DNA from: Legionella birminghamensis
Lineage (GTDB): Bacteria > Pseudomonadota > Gammaproteobacteria > Legionellales > Legionellaceae
Reading direction: 5' to 3'
Assembly (NCBI RefSeq): GCF_900452515.1
Contig: NZ_UGNW01000001.1
Span: forward strand, 124,001-188,000
Length of the DNA stretch: 64,000 bases
In this document: piece after piece, positions 1-8,262 of the stretch
Layout of the letters: each line of letters starts with the position of its first letter
Position numbering within the stretch: position 1 is the first letter of the stretch
The notes under the pieces: generated by a model
What the model was told of the DNA's origin: nothing
The model's input: the letters and a program-made list of their open reading frames with translations, nothing else
Database searches by the model: none
Made by a program: the position numbers and the translations under genes

Positions 1-184
1 CGCTGAATTAAGTGTGGTGAACCGCCAGCATACATTGGCCAGTGATGCGAGTAATATTTATTTCTACAATATTCCGGAAATGAAAACGGATTTCATGGCC
101 TTTGATGGCTCTGTTCTGGATATGCGGGATCTGAATGATTTTTTCGTTCAGGAATATGACCGGTATAATAAGCAAATCCAGTAA
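1..184 (+). CDS. C-terminal end of an unidentified protein (partial)
   Basis: The window opens inside a reading frame that runs from base 2 to a TAA at 182-184, giving about 60 residues. It contains no internal stop, and its balanced composition includes the stretches FYNIPEMK and DLNDFFVQEYDRY. The start lies outside the window. I do not recognise the family. The frame ends about 30 bases before a GC-rich inverted repeat and converges on the next gene. That it is a genuine gene end rests on the uninterrupted frame and natural-looking composition only. Confidence 0.55.
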   Translation, partial: AELSVVNRQHTLASDASNIYFYNIPEMKTDFMAFDGSVLDMRDLNDFFVQEYDRYNKQIQ

Positions 185-214
185 TTTTGTCTGGTGCTCT
201 GAATAAGCCCGGTT

Positions 215-314
215 GGGCCCCGCGGTCGAAGCCGCGGGGATTCGAAGTGGTCGGAGCGGGGATTAGTGTGTTTGTCGAAATCACCGTATCCCCGCGGCTT
301 CGACCGCGGGGCCC
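215..314. repeat. GC-rich inverted-repeat element (family A, two facing copies)
   Basis: Two 27-base arms, 215-241 and 288-314, are perfect reverse complements. Each is itself a hairpin of the form CCCCGCGG-TCGAAG-CCGCGGGG. The whole 100-base element sits between two convergent genes. Related copies occur near 6.4, 30.4, 36.0 and 55.9 kb. It looks like a REP/BIME or MITE-type non-coding repeat; no transposase is near. Confidence 0.8.
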
Positions 315-365
315 ATACACCCCCATTCGATAGCAAAAGGCAAACCTCTTACTCACACTCCTAAC

Positions 366-1724
366 TCAGGCGCTATTCCTGATACTGTCAATTTGGTGCG
401 CCGTTTCAATACAAGCTTTTGGCGCCGCACAGATTGGTGATGGTTTCATAAAGCGATGGCGGTGCTGGGAGCGCATGTAGGCCTCAAATTTTTTATCCCA
501 CACCGAGCGGATCCCCCGATCCCGAGCTTGTTCCCAGCACTTGGAAATGGTTTTCATTTCTGCAAAAGTACAGCCTTTCATAAAATCCATATCAAAAAAA
601 TTTTCCTTCCAGCCGTTTATGAACTCCTGGCTGGAAAATAACTGGGATTCCCTGTCCTCCGGTGGTCGTTTGACCTGTAATAAATACTGTTGGTGAAAGG
701 ATAGAACAGCTGGATCGGTTTGAAACTGCAAGGAAACATCCCAATATCGACGAGAGTTGCACTCCAGGCCCGCAGCAGAAAAAACTAAGGGGAGATGGTC
801 ATTCCCGGGTACACAGAAGATAGATTCCAGACGATCGGCAGGCATTTTGCTTTTCAAGAGGAATTTAAATTCTGGCAGCCGGAAAAAGAATGGACGGGAA
901 AGAAGGTATTGGCTTTTAAAGATAATTTCCAGCTGTTCATTATTAATGCCAGGCAGTTTTGCTATTTGTTCTACCGCGTCAAACAGATTCCGGTTGGCTT
1001 CCTGGGAAAAAAATACTGATCTTGCCTCCGGGGAAACCCTGGATAAAAGCTTGAACACATTCCTGTTTACTGCATTGTTTTTTATTAGCAAAGGATAAAA
1101 AGCGGATGAAGGGGAAAGTGAGTCTAATTGTTGGGTGATTTTTAATGCCGTTTCAAATGCTGATTGCACAGAAAGGCGGTGAGTATGGTCGAGAATATAA
1201 CTTAGCAGAAACCCCAGGGCAGCGCTTGATAGGCAAGCAATTTTTTCATAATGATTGAAATGGCGCCAGGATTTAAGGAATTGGCGCATTTTTGTAAAAT
1301 GGCAAAGCATTGTACTGTTAAATTGCCTGAAAATTTCATTATTCGTGAATACATCATCTAGATAATCCTCAAGCGCTGCTTGTTCTGAAACGGGCATCGC
1401 TGAAATCTCATCCATTGTAAAAGGATGGTAGGGCATCAGCATATGGTAAATCCTGAGACGGCAACGCCAGGATTTATAGAGATCAAGTTTGGCAACTATT
1501 TCAGCACTTACCGACGGGGGATATTTGGGTAAGGCTAATAAAGGCTTTGGAATAAAAACAGGGTTGCTTAAATTCCTAATCAACTGAACAGCTTTCGCTA
1601 CCGATTGTGAAAATTCGCTTTCTTCACCTTCGCCAGGATTATTTAAAAAATCCTGTATATTTCTGTCAATCGTTTCAAAGCGTTTTTCCAGGCTTTTTTG
1701 TTGGCTAAGCTTGAGTGGTTTCAC
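366..1724 (-). CDS. Unknown mostly helical protein, possible effector
   Basis: A 452-residue protein if translation starts at the GTG at 1724, which has AAGGA six bases upstream (1731-1735). A longer frame reaches another GTG at 1796 but lacks a clear ribosome-binding site. The sequence is hydrophilic and apparently all-helical. It has a short hydrophobic stretch (LSSAALGFLLSYIL, near residue 175), no signal peptide and no motif I can name. Size, composition and genus suggest it could be a Dot/Icm substrate, but nothing proves that. It converges on the partial gene at the window start across the family A repeat. Confidence 0.6.
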   Translation of the reverse strand: MKPLKLSQQKSLEKRFETIDRNIQDFLNNPGEGEESEFSQSVAKAVQLIRNLSNPVFIPKPLLALPKYPPSVSAEIVAKLDLYKSWRCRLRIYHMLMPYHPFTMDEISAMPVSEQAALEDYLDDVFTNNEIFRQFNSTMLCHFTKMRQFLKSWRHFNHYEKIACLSSAALGFLLSYILDHTHRLSVQSAFETALKITQQLDSLSPSSAFYPLLIKNNAVNRNVFKLLSRVSPEARSVFFSQEANRNLFDAVEQIAKLPGINNEQLEIIFKSQYLLSRPFFFRLPEFKFLLKSKMPADRLESIFCVPGNDHLPLVFSAAGLECNSRRYWDVSLQFQTDPAVLSFHQQYLLQVKRPPEDRESQLFSSQEFINGWKENFFDMDFMKGCTFAEMKTISKCWEQARDRGIRSVWDKKFEAYMRSQHRHRFMKPSPICAAPKACIETAHQIDSIRNSA

Positions 1725-2057
1725 AAAATATCCTTTTCGTAAAAAGAGCATAGTAGCATGGACAGTTCGGTTGCAGAATAAGCAGTTTTTTGGCACAAGC
1801 AGATCAAGTGGTCTATAATTTATATAGATTAGGGATAATCTCTTTTTAATGGGAGGTTATAAATAAGCTGCATTACCATCAATGTTTCATGTCTGTTGCT
1901 TTGCAGAACCGACATGCCACGTAGCGAAATCATTTCTGCTATTCTGATTTGCAAAGCCAGCATGGTTCGTCAAATAAAAACAATAAAATCGCGAAGTTGT
2001 TAACGAAAAAAGGAAGTTTCGATGTTGCTATTTCCTCATTTAACAGGGAGATTTATT

Positions 2058-2414
2058 ATGAGTAGACAAATTGTAAATGCCGATAATGTAATTGGCGTGG
2101 ACGTAAAAAATCGGGAAGGAGAAAGTCTCGGAAAAATCGAAGCATTAATGCTGGATAAATACCAGGGTCAAGTGGCCTATGTCGTATTATCCTTCGGCGG
2201 TTTCCTGGGAATGGGCGACAAGTTGTTTGCCATGCCCTGGAGTATTTTCTCCTATGATCCTGTTCAGGATTGCTTTGTAATCAGTGTCGATAAGAAAACC
2301 CTGGAAAACTCACCGGGATTCGATAAGGATCATTGGCCTGATATGTCCAATCCGAGCTGGACTACTTCAATTCACAGATACTACGGCACTATGCCGAGTC
2401 GAAATCAGCACTAG
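2058..2414 (+). CDS. PRC-barrel domain protein
   Basis: A 118-residue protein. The ATG at 2058 is preceded by GGGAG at 2046-2050 with good spacing, so I prefer it to the upstream in-frame ATG at 2022. Residues 10-75 follow the PRC-barrel pattern: a strand with VIGVDVKNREGESLGKIEALMLD, then AYVVLSFGG and the hydrophobic stretch FAMPWSIF typical of the family. PRC-barrel proteins occur in the photosynthetic reaction centre H subunit, in RimM and in many small stress-linked bacterial proteins. The exact role here is unknown. The gene is single and ends at a strong intrinsic terminator. Confidence 0.85.
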   Translation: MSRQIVNADNVIGVDVKNREGESLGKIEALMLDKYQGQVAYVVLSFGGFLGMGDKLFAMPWSIFSYDPVQDCFVISVDKKTLENSPGFDKDHWPDMSNPSWTTSIHRYYGTMPSRNQH

Positions 2415-2433
2415 AAGCTGATGAAAACTTAAT

Positions 2434-2464
2434 AATCCCCGCACGAGGCGGGGATTTGTTTTTT
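2434..2464 (+). terminator. Intrinsic terminator after the PRC-barrel gene
   Basis: A nine-base stem (AATCCCCGC / GCGGGGATT) with loop ACGAG lies at 2434-2456. It is followed by a T-rich tract to 2464, about 20 bases after the stop codon. Confidence 0.85.
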
Positions 2465-2470
2465 GCTGGG

Positions 2471-3580
2471 CTAGAGTTTCATTTGGTTTGGGTCTGCAGT
2501 GTGGCAAGCAGGTAATAAAGACTCATATTTCTCATATAATTGCGGCGCATTGCTCGCCTCTTTGGCACGCAAAAGTAAAAAAAGGGCTTCATTCAGTTGG
2601 GACTTTATTTCCGTTTTTATTACTTCAAGGGGCTGATTTCCTCCCAGTTTTTCCCGCAGATACAGGCCTATCTGCCTGCGAAGCATCGAGTGGATGCAGG
2701 CTGAATCAAAAAACTCCGGATGGTTACCACGCAGACGCCGTTTTAAATCAATATTTGAAACTTTACTGCTATCATCAATGATCCGCATCAACATCAACTG
2801 ATAAAACACCCTTGCGAGTGCAGTTGAATCAAGGCTGCTGAGATCTTTTATCTCCTCTGCAAGGCCTTTTTCCTGAATGTTTAGAGTAAAGATTGAGGTG
2901 TCGCTAATCAGTTTCTTATAAGAAGGACAGCAGAGGTTCAGTAAATATTTGGCAAAGGCATGATGCCCGGCGTAATCAATTTTTAAACCTAGTGGAGCAA
3001 GAATTTTGCTGCCTTCCTGACAATGTTTTGAATGTCCATGAACAGGATCATTAATCGAAGGCCTGGCGATGTCATGCAGCAAGAGACCTAAAACATCTTC
3101 CAGACATCCAAACAGAAGCAAACCCAGTTTCCCGGCCTGAAGCGCATGCTCCTGCTCGGTCACATTTTCCTGATCAGAAGGGTTGTCATAGGGTTTTTGG
3201 GCGAGTCTGTTTTGTAAAACATCATTTATAATTTCAATATAACATTCGATGTTTGGGGAAAGCTCAGTAAATTCGGATGGCAGGCTGCATTCAGCAGTCA
3301 GTACTTCCAGGCTCGTTAAGGGAGAACAGAGGAGTTCAACTGGCGTCGCCTTAAGCATTTGCTCATTAAGCGAAAATTCTTTGAGAAAATCCGCAGCAGT
3401 ATAGTCCACTGCTTCCTGCCCCTCAAAATAGCCTTTTGCCCTTAGTTTTTGAAGAATTGCAGGAAAGTCAGGAAGTTCTTCCCAATAGACGGCCAGATTA
3501 GTTTTCAGTAAGTGGCGGTAATTCGCCGAAATTTTCACAAAGGGATCGTTCGAGAACACTTTGGTTGCGGTTGTTGCCAT
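2471..3580 (-). CDS. HD-domain protein of the PhnZ/MIOX-like mixed-valent di-iron oxygenase group
   Basis: A 369-residue protein. The central part has the layout of HD-type di-iron oxygenases such as PhnZ: EHALQAG (first His), then LLLHDIARPS (HD), HGHSKHCQEGSKIL (two further His), and GHHAFAKYLL with C..SYKKLISDTSIFTLNIQ. The last part matches the family's pattern of H..AKRYL...Y...LS..S..SL..Q. In the usual LLHDIGH the Gly-His is replaced by Ala-Arg. About 120 residues before the HD core and about 90 after it are not family-typical. The substrate is unknown. The gene starts 4 bases after a GGAT ribosome-binding site. The family call is a pattern match by eye. Confidence 0.65.
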   Translation of the reverse strand: MATTATKVFSNDPFVKISANYRHLLKTNLAVYWEELPDFPAILQKLRAKGYFEGQEAVDYTAADFLKEFSLNEQMLKATPVELLCSPLTSLEVLTAECSLPSEFTELSPNIECYIEIINDVLQNRLAQKPYDNPSDQENVTEQEHALQAGKLGLLLFGCLEDVLGLLLHDIARPSINDPVHGHSKHCQEGSKILAPLGLKIDYAGHHAFAKYLLNLCCPSYKKLISDTSIFTLNIQEKGLAEEIKDLSSLDSTALARVFYQLMLMRIIDDSSKVSNIDLKRRLRGNHPEFFDSACIHSMLRRQIGLYLREKLGGNQPLEVIKTEIKSQLNEALFLLLRAKEASNAPQLYEKYESLLPACHTADPNQMKL

Positions 3581-3648
3581 TGTTATCCTTATTTATGTAT
3601 TCACCTAAGCTTCAGTTTTTTAAAACAAACAAGAAAGAATCAACAAAG

Positions 3649-3767
3649 TTATCCACAAGCCGTTGATTGAGGCATTGTTAGAATAATTCGTTATTTATCA
3701 TATAGATAGTAAATGCATTATGCATATTTCAGCTGCTTTATCAATTTTATGAACAAAGTTATCCACA
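3649..3767 (+). promoter_or_regulatory. Two perfect DnaA boxes in direct orientation
   Basis: TTATCCACA occurs at 3649-3657 and again at 3759-3767, each inside the identical 16-mer AACAAAGTTATCCACA. They lie in an AT-rich intergenic region upstream of the HD-oxygenase gene. The match to the DnaA box consensus is exact. A role in titrating DnaA or in transcription control is inference. Confidence 0.45.
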
Positions 3768-3779
3768 GATCTCCTCAAC

Positions 3780-3862
3780 GTCATTCCCGCGCAGGCGGGA
3801 ATCTATTCCTTCAGCGGCATTGTACCATTAAAAAGATAGATCCCCGCCTGCGCGGAGAAGAC
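3780..3862. repeat. Short inverted-repeat element (CCGC-CTGCG type, family C)
   Basis: Arms at 3780-3804 and 3838-3862 are 25 bases each and inverted with four mismatches. The core is CCCGCGCAGGCGGG. This form is common among dispersed bacterial intergenic palindromes. It sits between two minus-strand genes, immediately after the second DnaA box. Confidence 0.7.
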
Positions 3863-3876
3863 AACGTCTTGCTTTA

Positions 3877-4257
3877 TCAATCTCCCTCAGGGTAAATCAC
3901 AGAATTCTTGTAAGCTGATTCATTCCAAATTTCCTCTTCCGACAGATCAGTCTCAATGAATTCAATAGGCCAGCCGTTTTCCTCAATTGCTGCAACTCTA
4001 AACCCGGCAAAAGGAAAATAGGGTTCAAGAATAATATTTTTGCCCTTGATTGCCTCATCAATACTGTCTACTTTGAAGGCCACATGCGGCCTGGTCTGTA
4101 GTAGGGGATGCAAGGGACAGCCTTCTTCAAAACGGTGATATTGAATCCGGGTAGGCGCCTCACCCCCTGAGGTATACATCTTAAACGGCGCACTGTACCG
4201 CTCACCGGGTCTAATTTCAGTAGTTGGAATACCAACATGGTGGAACTGCATTTTCAT
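3877..4257 (-). CDS. VOC-family (glyoxalase-like) protein
   Basis: A 126-residue protein. It starts QFHHVGIPTTE, the typical first strand of a vicinal-oxygen-chelate module, and ends with the second half containing GWPIEFIE, where the Glu is a usual metal ligand. The length fits a single beta-alpha-beta-beta-beta pair domain. Substrate and reaction are unknown. A GGAG ribosome-binding site precedes the ATG. The gene is divergent from a LysR regulator, which suggests, but does not show, that the regulator controls it. Confidence 0.75.
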   Translation of the reverse strand: MKMQFHHVGIPTTEIRPGERYSAPFKMYTSGGEAPTRIQYHRFEEGCPLHPLLQTRPHVAFKVDSIDEAIKGKNIILEPYFPFAGFRVAAIEENGWPIEFIETDLSEEEIWNESAYKNSVIYPEGD

Positions 4258-4368
4258 AATAATCTCCGCTTATTTCATAAAGACATTATAATTGATGATA
4301 TACTACTCATAAAATGACTTATTCTTCATTTATTAGGAACCAAAAGTTCATAATGTTTCGGAAAGTTT

Positions 4369-5253
4369 ATGAGAATTAACCAGCCGCTGCAGTGCTTTTT
4401 AAAAGCGGCAGAAACCCTGCATTTCGCCAGTGCCGCCGAAAGCTTGCATATTACGCCTACTGCGCTCAGCAAACAAATTAAAACCCTGGAAAATCAATTA
4501 GGGTTACAGCTTTTCCAGCGTACTACGCGAAAGGTTACCTTGACCGAGATGGGGGAAAGGCTTTACCAGCGCTGCCGGATTATTGAAAACGAAATTAACA
4601 AACTTGATCAATTTATTGAAAACCGAAAAAAAGAACCGCAGGGCAGTCTGCGCGTACTGGTCTCTACCATTCTGGCGAGAAAATGGCTGTTCGCCCATTT
4701 AACAGAGTTCAGGGAAAGATATCCTAAAATAGAGCTGGAGTTGATTCTCACTGAGCAGGACAGAGAGCTGGGAGATGCAAAGGCAGATATTATGATGGGC
4801 TTTCCAGAGATTCCTCCTTATACTAATAATCTCAAGGCACGGCATGTGTTTACTGTCCAAAATATTCTCTGTGCTGCTCCCTCGTATATAGAACGTTATG
4901 GCTTGCCGGCCAATATAAGCGAGCTTGCCAATGCGCATTTTATTTCGCATACCCTCAGGAAGCCCGGGCACCAACTGCCTTTGGAAAATGGACGATTTAT
5001 ACCCATTCCTCGCCCGGTCTTATTAATAAATGAATTTGACGCGCTCAACCAAGCCTGCAAGGACGGCCATGGATTATTTCTAACCGGCGAGATACTGGTT
5101 AAAAATGAATTGGAAACAGGCGAATTAATCCAGGTGTTGCCTGATATACCATTTAAGGTATACAAGATTTACCTGTTTTATCAGGCCTATGATTATGAAC
5201 TCCCCAAGGTCCGTGCGTTTCTGGATTTTTATGCTCTGCGCACCGTTATTTAA
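4369..5253 (+). CDS. LysR-family transcriptional regulator
   Basis: A 294-residue protein. The N-terminal winged helix-turn-helix spans about residues 4-62 (FLKAAETLHFASAAESLHIT, then ALSKQIKTLENQLGLQLFQRT). The substrate-binding domain follows (LRVLVSTILARKWL onward) and runs to the end. Length is normal. It lies back to back with the VOC gene across 111 AT-rich bases that contain three TCATAA repeats, possible LysR sites. The effector molecule is not evident. Confidence 0.92.
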   Translation: MRINQPLQCFLKAAETLHFASAAESLHITPTALSKQIKTLENQLGLQLFQRTTRKVTLTEMGERLYQRCRIIENEINKLDQFIENRKKEPQGSLRVLVSTILARKWLFAHLTEFRERYPKIELELILTEQDRELGDAKADIMMGFPEIPPYTNNLKARHVFTVQNILCAAPSYIERYGLPANISELANAHFISHTLRKPGHQLPLENGRFIPIPRPVLLINEFDALNQACKDGHGLFLTGEILVKNELETGELIQVLPDIPFKVYKIYLFYQAYDYELPKVRAFLDFYALRTVI

Positions 5254-5299
5254 GCTGCAGTGTTATACTAAACATAGCCGTAACAGCGATCGGGGTATA

Positions 5300-5449
5300 A
5301 TGATGGGTCTTTTCAAAAAATTTAAAAAATTCTACAAGTCCAGCGCTGAAAACCGTATTCAAACCCATGTTTTCCTGGCTTTTCTAATTATTCCTGTGAT
5401 TGGCATGATTGGTTTATATGTCTGGGTCAATATTTTTTGGCTGCACTAA
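5300..5449 (+). CDS. Small single-span membrane protein
   Basis: A 49-residue frame from the first of two adjacent ATGs at 5300. A basic N-terminus (KKFKKFYKS) is followed by one transmembrane helix, roughly residues 25-47 (VFLAFLIIPVIGMIGLYVWV). The layout resembles small NapE/TorE-like or accessory subunits, but similarity is too weak to assign. It follows the LysR gene by 46 bases. The positive-inside basic segment and long helix argue that it is a real gene. Confidence 0.55.
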   Translation: MMGLFKKFKKFYKSSAENRIQTHVFLAFLIIPVIGMIGLYVWVNIFWLH

Positions 5450-5522
5450 CAGGACATTTAATAATCAGTTAATTTTTGTACATTATACTATGATTTAAAG
5501 TTAATCATATTGGTGTATTAAA

Positions 5523-6347
5523 ATGACTAGTGTTGTAGAATATGACAAGTTAATTCGTGACAAGAAAGCGGAACTTGGTAGGTTAGAAAGAGATTATAAA
5601 CAACAAGGAAATGTTATATCTGGGAAAGAAAGAACCCTTAAAAAATTGCGAGAGAATCTCAGTGATTTGGATGGAGATATTTCGAGAGAAACCGATGAAT
5701 TAACAAAAAGAAAATTAGAGGAAGAGCATAAAGCAATTACCAAAAGTATGGAATCTGATATTAAAGCAATCGAAACCTTAAAATCAGAGCGTGCCAGGCT
5801 AGAGAATGAAGTTAATGTAGCGAAAGCTGATCTTTCCCTGTTAGATAGCGAGAGACAAGTGCAGGTGGGCGTTGAAAGAGCTGAAAAATATGAGGCCGAG
5901 GTCGCTGCGGAATTTGAAATCATTAACAATGCTTTGTCAGAACTGTCAACGAAGGTAAATGCTATCGATAAAAAGGAATATCCAGAAGCTGCAAAGGCCG
6001 GACGCATCCTATTGACCAGTCTGACTGAAGCCCGCAATGAATATAAAGCCGCTCTGGATGCCAGGGAAGATGCTAAGAATGCCGGGGATAATTTCGTCAA
6101 AGCATGTAATGCTGCGATAAAACTGGCCAGCCCAAAACTGGAGAAAGCTTTAGGCTGGAAGGATACTTTCAAGAATATCCTGAAAGCTTTCGCTAATGCT
6201 GTGATAGCTATTGCCAGAAAATACGATTATTACGAATATAAGCAAAGTGAATCCTTGAAGGCTGTAGGTATATTTAAAAATAATCTGAGTTTGAAGGAGC
6301 CTGAGTCTAAGGATTTACAGGATAGAAAAGAGCATACACCTAAATAA
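5523..6347 (+). CDS. Coiled-coil protein of unknown function
   Basis: A 274-residue protein. Residues 1 to about 150 form long heptad-rich coiled coils with almost no proline (for example ELGRLERDYKQQ and AIETLKSERARLENEV). A second helical part of about 100 residues follows, and the tail is charged (KEPESKDLQDRKEHTPK). There is no signal peptide or membrane span. Long coiled coils and a charged, Glu-containing C-terminus are common in Legionella Dot/Icm substrates, so this is a weak effector candidate. The gene stands alone and converges on the 6625-8262 gene across a repeat cluster. Confidence 0.65.
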   Translation: MTSVVEYDKLIRDKKAELGRLERDYKQQGNVISGKERTLKKLRENLSDLDGDISRETDELTKRKLEEEHKAITKSMESDIKAIETLKSERARLENEVNVAKADLSLLDSERQVQVGVERAEKYEAEVAAEFEIINNALSELSTKVNAIDKKEYPEAAKAGRILLTSLTEARNEYKAALDAREDAKNAGDNFVKACNAAIKLASPKLEKALGWKDTFKNILKAFANAVIAIARKYDYYEYKQSESLKAVGIFKNNLSLKEPESKDLQDRKEHTPK

Positions 6348-6379
6348 GCTCCAGAATTAACCCTAGGTAACTCTTGAAC

Positions 6380-6446
6380 TTCCCGCGGCATTTACCGCGG
6401 GGTATCTACACAAATTTTTTCCCGCTGCGAATCCCCGCGGTCGATG
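6380..6446. repeat. Family A hairpins (degenerate copy) with a shared GGTATCTACACAAATTTTTT module
   Basis: A hairpin CCCGCGG-CATTTA-CCGCGGG near 6382-6402 and a half copy near 6429-6445 flank the module at 6401-6420. The same module appears inverted at 30568-30588, next to other family A hairpins. The region lies between convergent genes. Confidence 0.6.
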
Positions 6447-6599
6447 TCCATAGCTATTATCTACACATCGCCACTACGCCCTGCGGCTTGTCCGCAGGGT
6501 CCAGTGATTTTCTATGAGTCTTATGGATCCCTCGGACAAGCCGAGGGACGTAGGAGCTAGGGGCAAACTGTATTTTGAAAGATGTGTAGATACCTATGG
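6447..6599. repeat. REP-like pair (family B) bounded by inverted GATGTGTAGATA ends
   Basis: Two hairpins face each other at 6477-6502 (stem CCCTGCGG, loop CTTGT) and 6525-6549 (stem CCCTCGG, loop ACAAG). Each has CTAC just outside its stem. The outer ends at 6447-6469 and 6581-6599 are inverted copies of a GATGTGTAGATA..CTATGG sequence. The layout resembles a BIME, i.e. two inverted REPs. A third, single copy is at 20989-21012. Confidence 0.65.
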
Positions 6600-6624
6600 G
6601 TCGAAGCTGCGGGGCTTCGCGCGG

Positions 6625-8262
6625 TTACTCCTGGTTTAAATGCGTGCGGCGTTCATTCATGGTTTCGATGCTGTTATAGATTGTTTGGCGGACAATTTCC
6701 TGCATCACCGGGATTTCTTTAAGTGCTGTGCCGGTAAAGATTGCGTGGGCGATAAAGAAACTGTCTTGCCATAGGCGTTCGTTTGGGCGGCCTGAAGCTT
6801 TAAGCCACAGGGTGATCCATAGGAAATGGAAAAGCCATTTTTGTCGGCGCGCTTCAAACTCTAGGGAAAATACTGCTTCAGTGGCTTCGTCAATAGCGCA
6901 GACCTTAATCCCTTCTACAAAGCTGCTGCAACGGTTAACCAGCTTGTCAACATGCGAATTTTCGATGTACCAGGATTCGGTAAATGATTTATTTTTCAAC
7001 CAGCTTTTTGAACGTTTGAAGGAGGCTGCGACAATTTCCGGGGTAAAGGGATTAATTTGAACGCCCAACTCCTCAATCACGCCGGCAATATCAATGGCCT
7101 CTGGCGTAAAATGCAGACCCAGTAATTCCTGCATTTCAAGGAAATGCAAATCTGGAACCTCATTTCTGGCCAGTGTCATAGCCAGAAAATGCTGGCAAAC
7201 CACGCGGTAATAGTCCATATCGACCACCCGCAGGGTTACACTGTCATCAAATGCTTCCTCGTAGTAACGGTTAATCTCAGCGGTAGTCATTATAGGCGTA
7301 ACCCAGACATCCTTTATCCCAATTTCGTCTTTAAATAACAGGCCGCAAAGCCGGTTGCTTCTCCCCAGCTTTACATGGATAAATAATCCCTGGGCGCCGC
7401 TTCCGTCAACTTCACTAGCTTTAATACGCTTAATTTCGCCGTGAGGGGGCGGATTGAGGATAACCCCTTTTTTGCGTTGTAACTTAATCCAGCGATTAAA
7501 CTGTTCATGATATTGGGCTGGGTACCAGTTTTTAATGGCCTGCAAACGGGTTAATGAGGCGGAGCTGAAGGTAACCTGATTGACTATTTCTTCGTGGGCC
7601 GCAATCACAATTTCGCGGACAAAGGGTTTGGGATGAAGCAGCATAAGCAGGGCAATATCCTGGCCCTCTGGGATACTGTAAAGATCAAATACCAAATCCG
7701 CGAAAAACTCGACCGGCATGGCGTAACTTTGCGCGAAAAAGTTTTCAGCAATGTCAAAAATACTCAGTTCGGATAATTCGTTAATCATATCCTGAATGGC
7801 TTTGAGATGATTAACTTCTTCCTCTGGCGGAATTTCCTCTTCTTGTCCGGCCAGTTCCAGATAAGCATCACGCAGTTCGTCAGATAATTCGGCGTGCACA
7901 TCATAAAAGGCGTTTAAAATCGGCAGCCAGAAACTCAGGCTATGCGATCCTGAGCTGATGGTCTGTGCGAGGTAAGACATTAAATGGTGAAGTATTTTAG
8001 CCGCCCCCTTACTGCCGCCTTCCAAAGCAGTCTGCAATTGGGCGACACAGATATCCAGGGCATAAATACAGGCGGAATAATAAGAGCGTGTTTCTTCGAG
8101 CTGCGATTCAGTCAATTGATTAAGCAAGTCAATTAGCTGGGTTGCCAGCTGAGGTTCCTGCAAAAATGAATTGATATAATGAGGCTCAGGATCAGCATTA
8201 TTTTCGATTAATGCTGCCATGTGTTCAATCCATTGCTTTAATTGCGAGAAATCGTCAGTCAT
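6625..8262 (-). CDS. Unknown 545-residue protein in the tex-yciA operon
   Basis: A soluble, largely helical protein with no signal peptide. The first 230 residues resemble stacked helical repeats. A middle beta-containing part (VDGSGAQGLFIHVKLGRSNRLCGLLFKDEIGIKDVWV) is followed by more helices. I do not recognise a family. Its ATG overlaps the TGA of yciA (ATGA), so the two are translationally coupled, with tex upstream. The operon position suggests a housekeeping rather than accessory role, but no function can be given. Confidence 0.7.
   Translation of the reverse strand: MTDDFSQLKQWIEHMAALIENNADPEPHYINSFLQEPQLATQLIDLLNQLTESQLEETRSYYSACIYALDICVAQLQTALEGGSKGAAKILHHLMSYLAQTISSGSHSLSFWLPILNAFYDVHAELSDELRDAYLELAGQEEEIPPEEEVNHLKAIQDMINELSELSIFDIAENFFAQSYAMPVEFFADLVFDLYSIPEGQDIALLMLLHPKPFVREIVIAAHEEIVNQVTFSSASLTRLQAIKNWYPAQYHEQFNRWIKLQRKKGVILNPPPHGEIKRIKASEVDGSGAQGLFIHVKLGRSNRLCGLLFKDEIGIKDVWVTPIMTTAEINRYYEEAFDDSVTLRVVDMDYYRVVCQHFLAMTLARNEVPDLHFLEMQELLGLHFTPEAIDIAGVIEELGVQINPFTPEIVAASFKRSKSWLKNKSFTESWYIENSHVDKLVNRCSSFVEGIKVCAIDEATEAVFSLEFEARRQKWLFHFLWITLWLKASGRPNERLWQDSFFIAHAIFTGTALKEIPVMQEIVRQTIYNSIETMNERRTHLNQE

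Noticed and set aside
3649-3767. Chromosomal replication origin
   Set aside because: Only two DnaA boxes are present, with no dnaA, dnaN or gidA near and no AT-rich 13-mer set.
5594-6172. A 192-residue antisense frame across the coiled-coil gene
   Set aside because: Ser/Leu-rich translation is the expected mirror of Glu/Lys/Leu coiled-coil codons.
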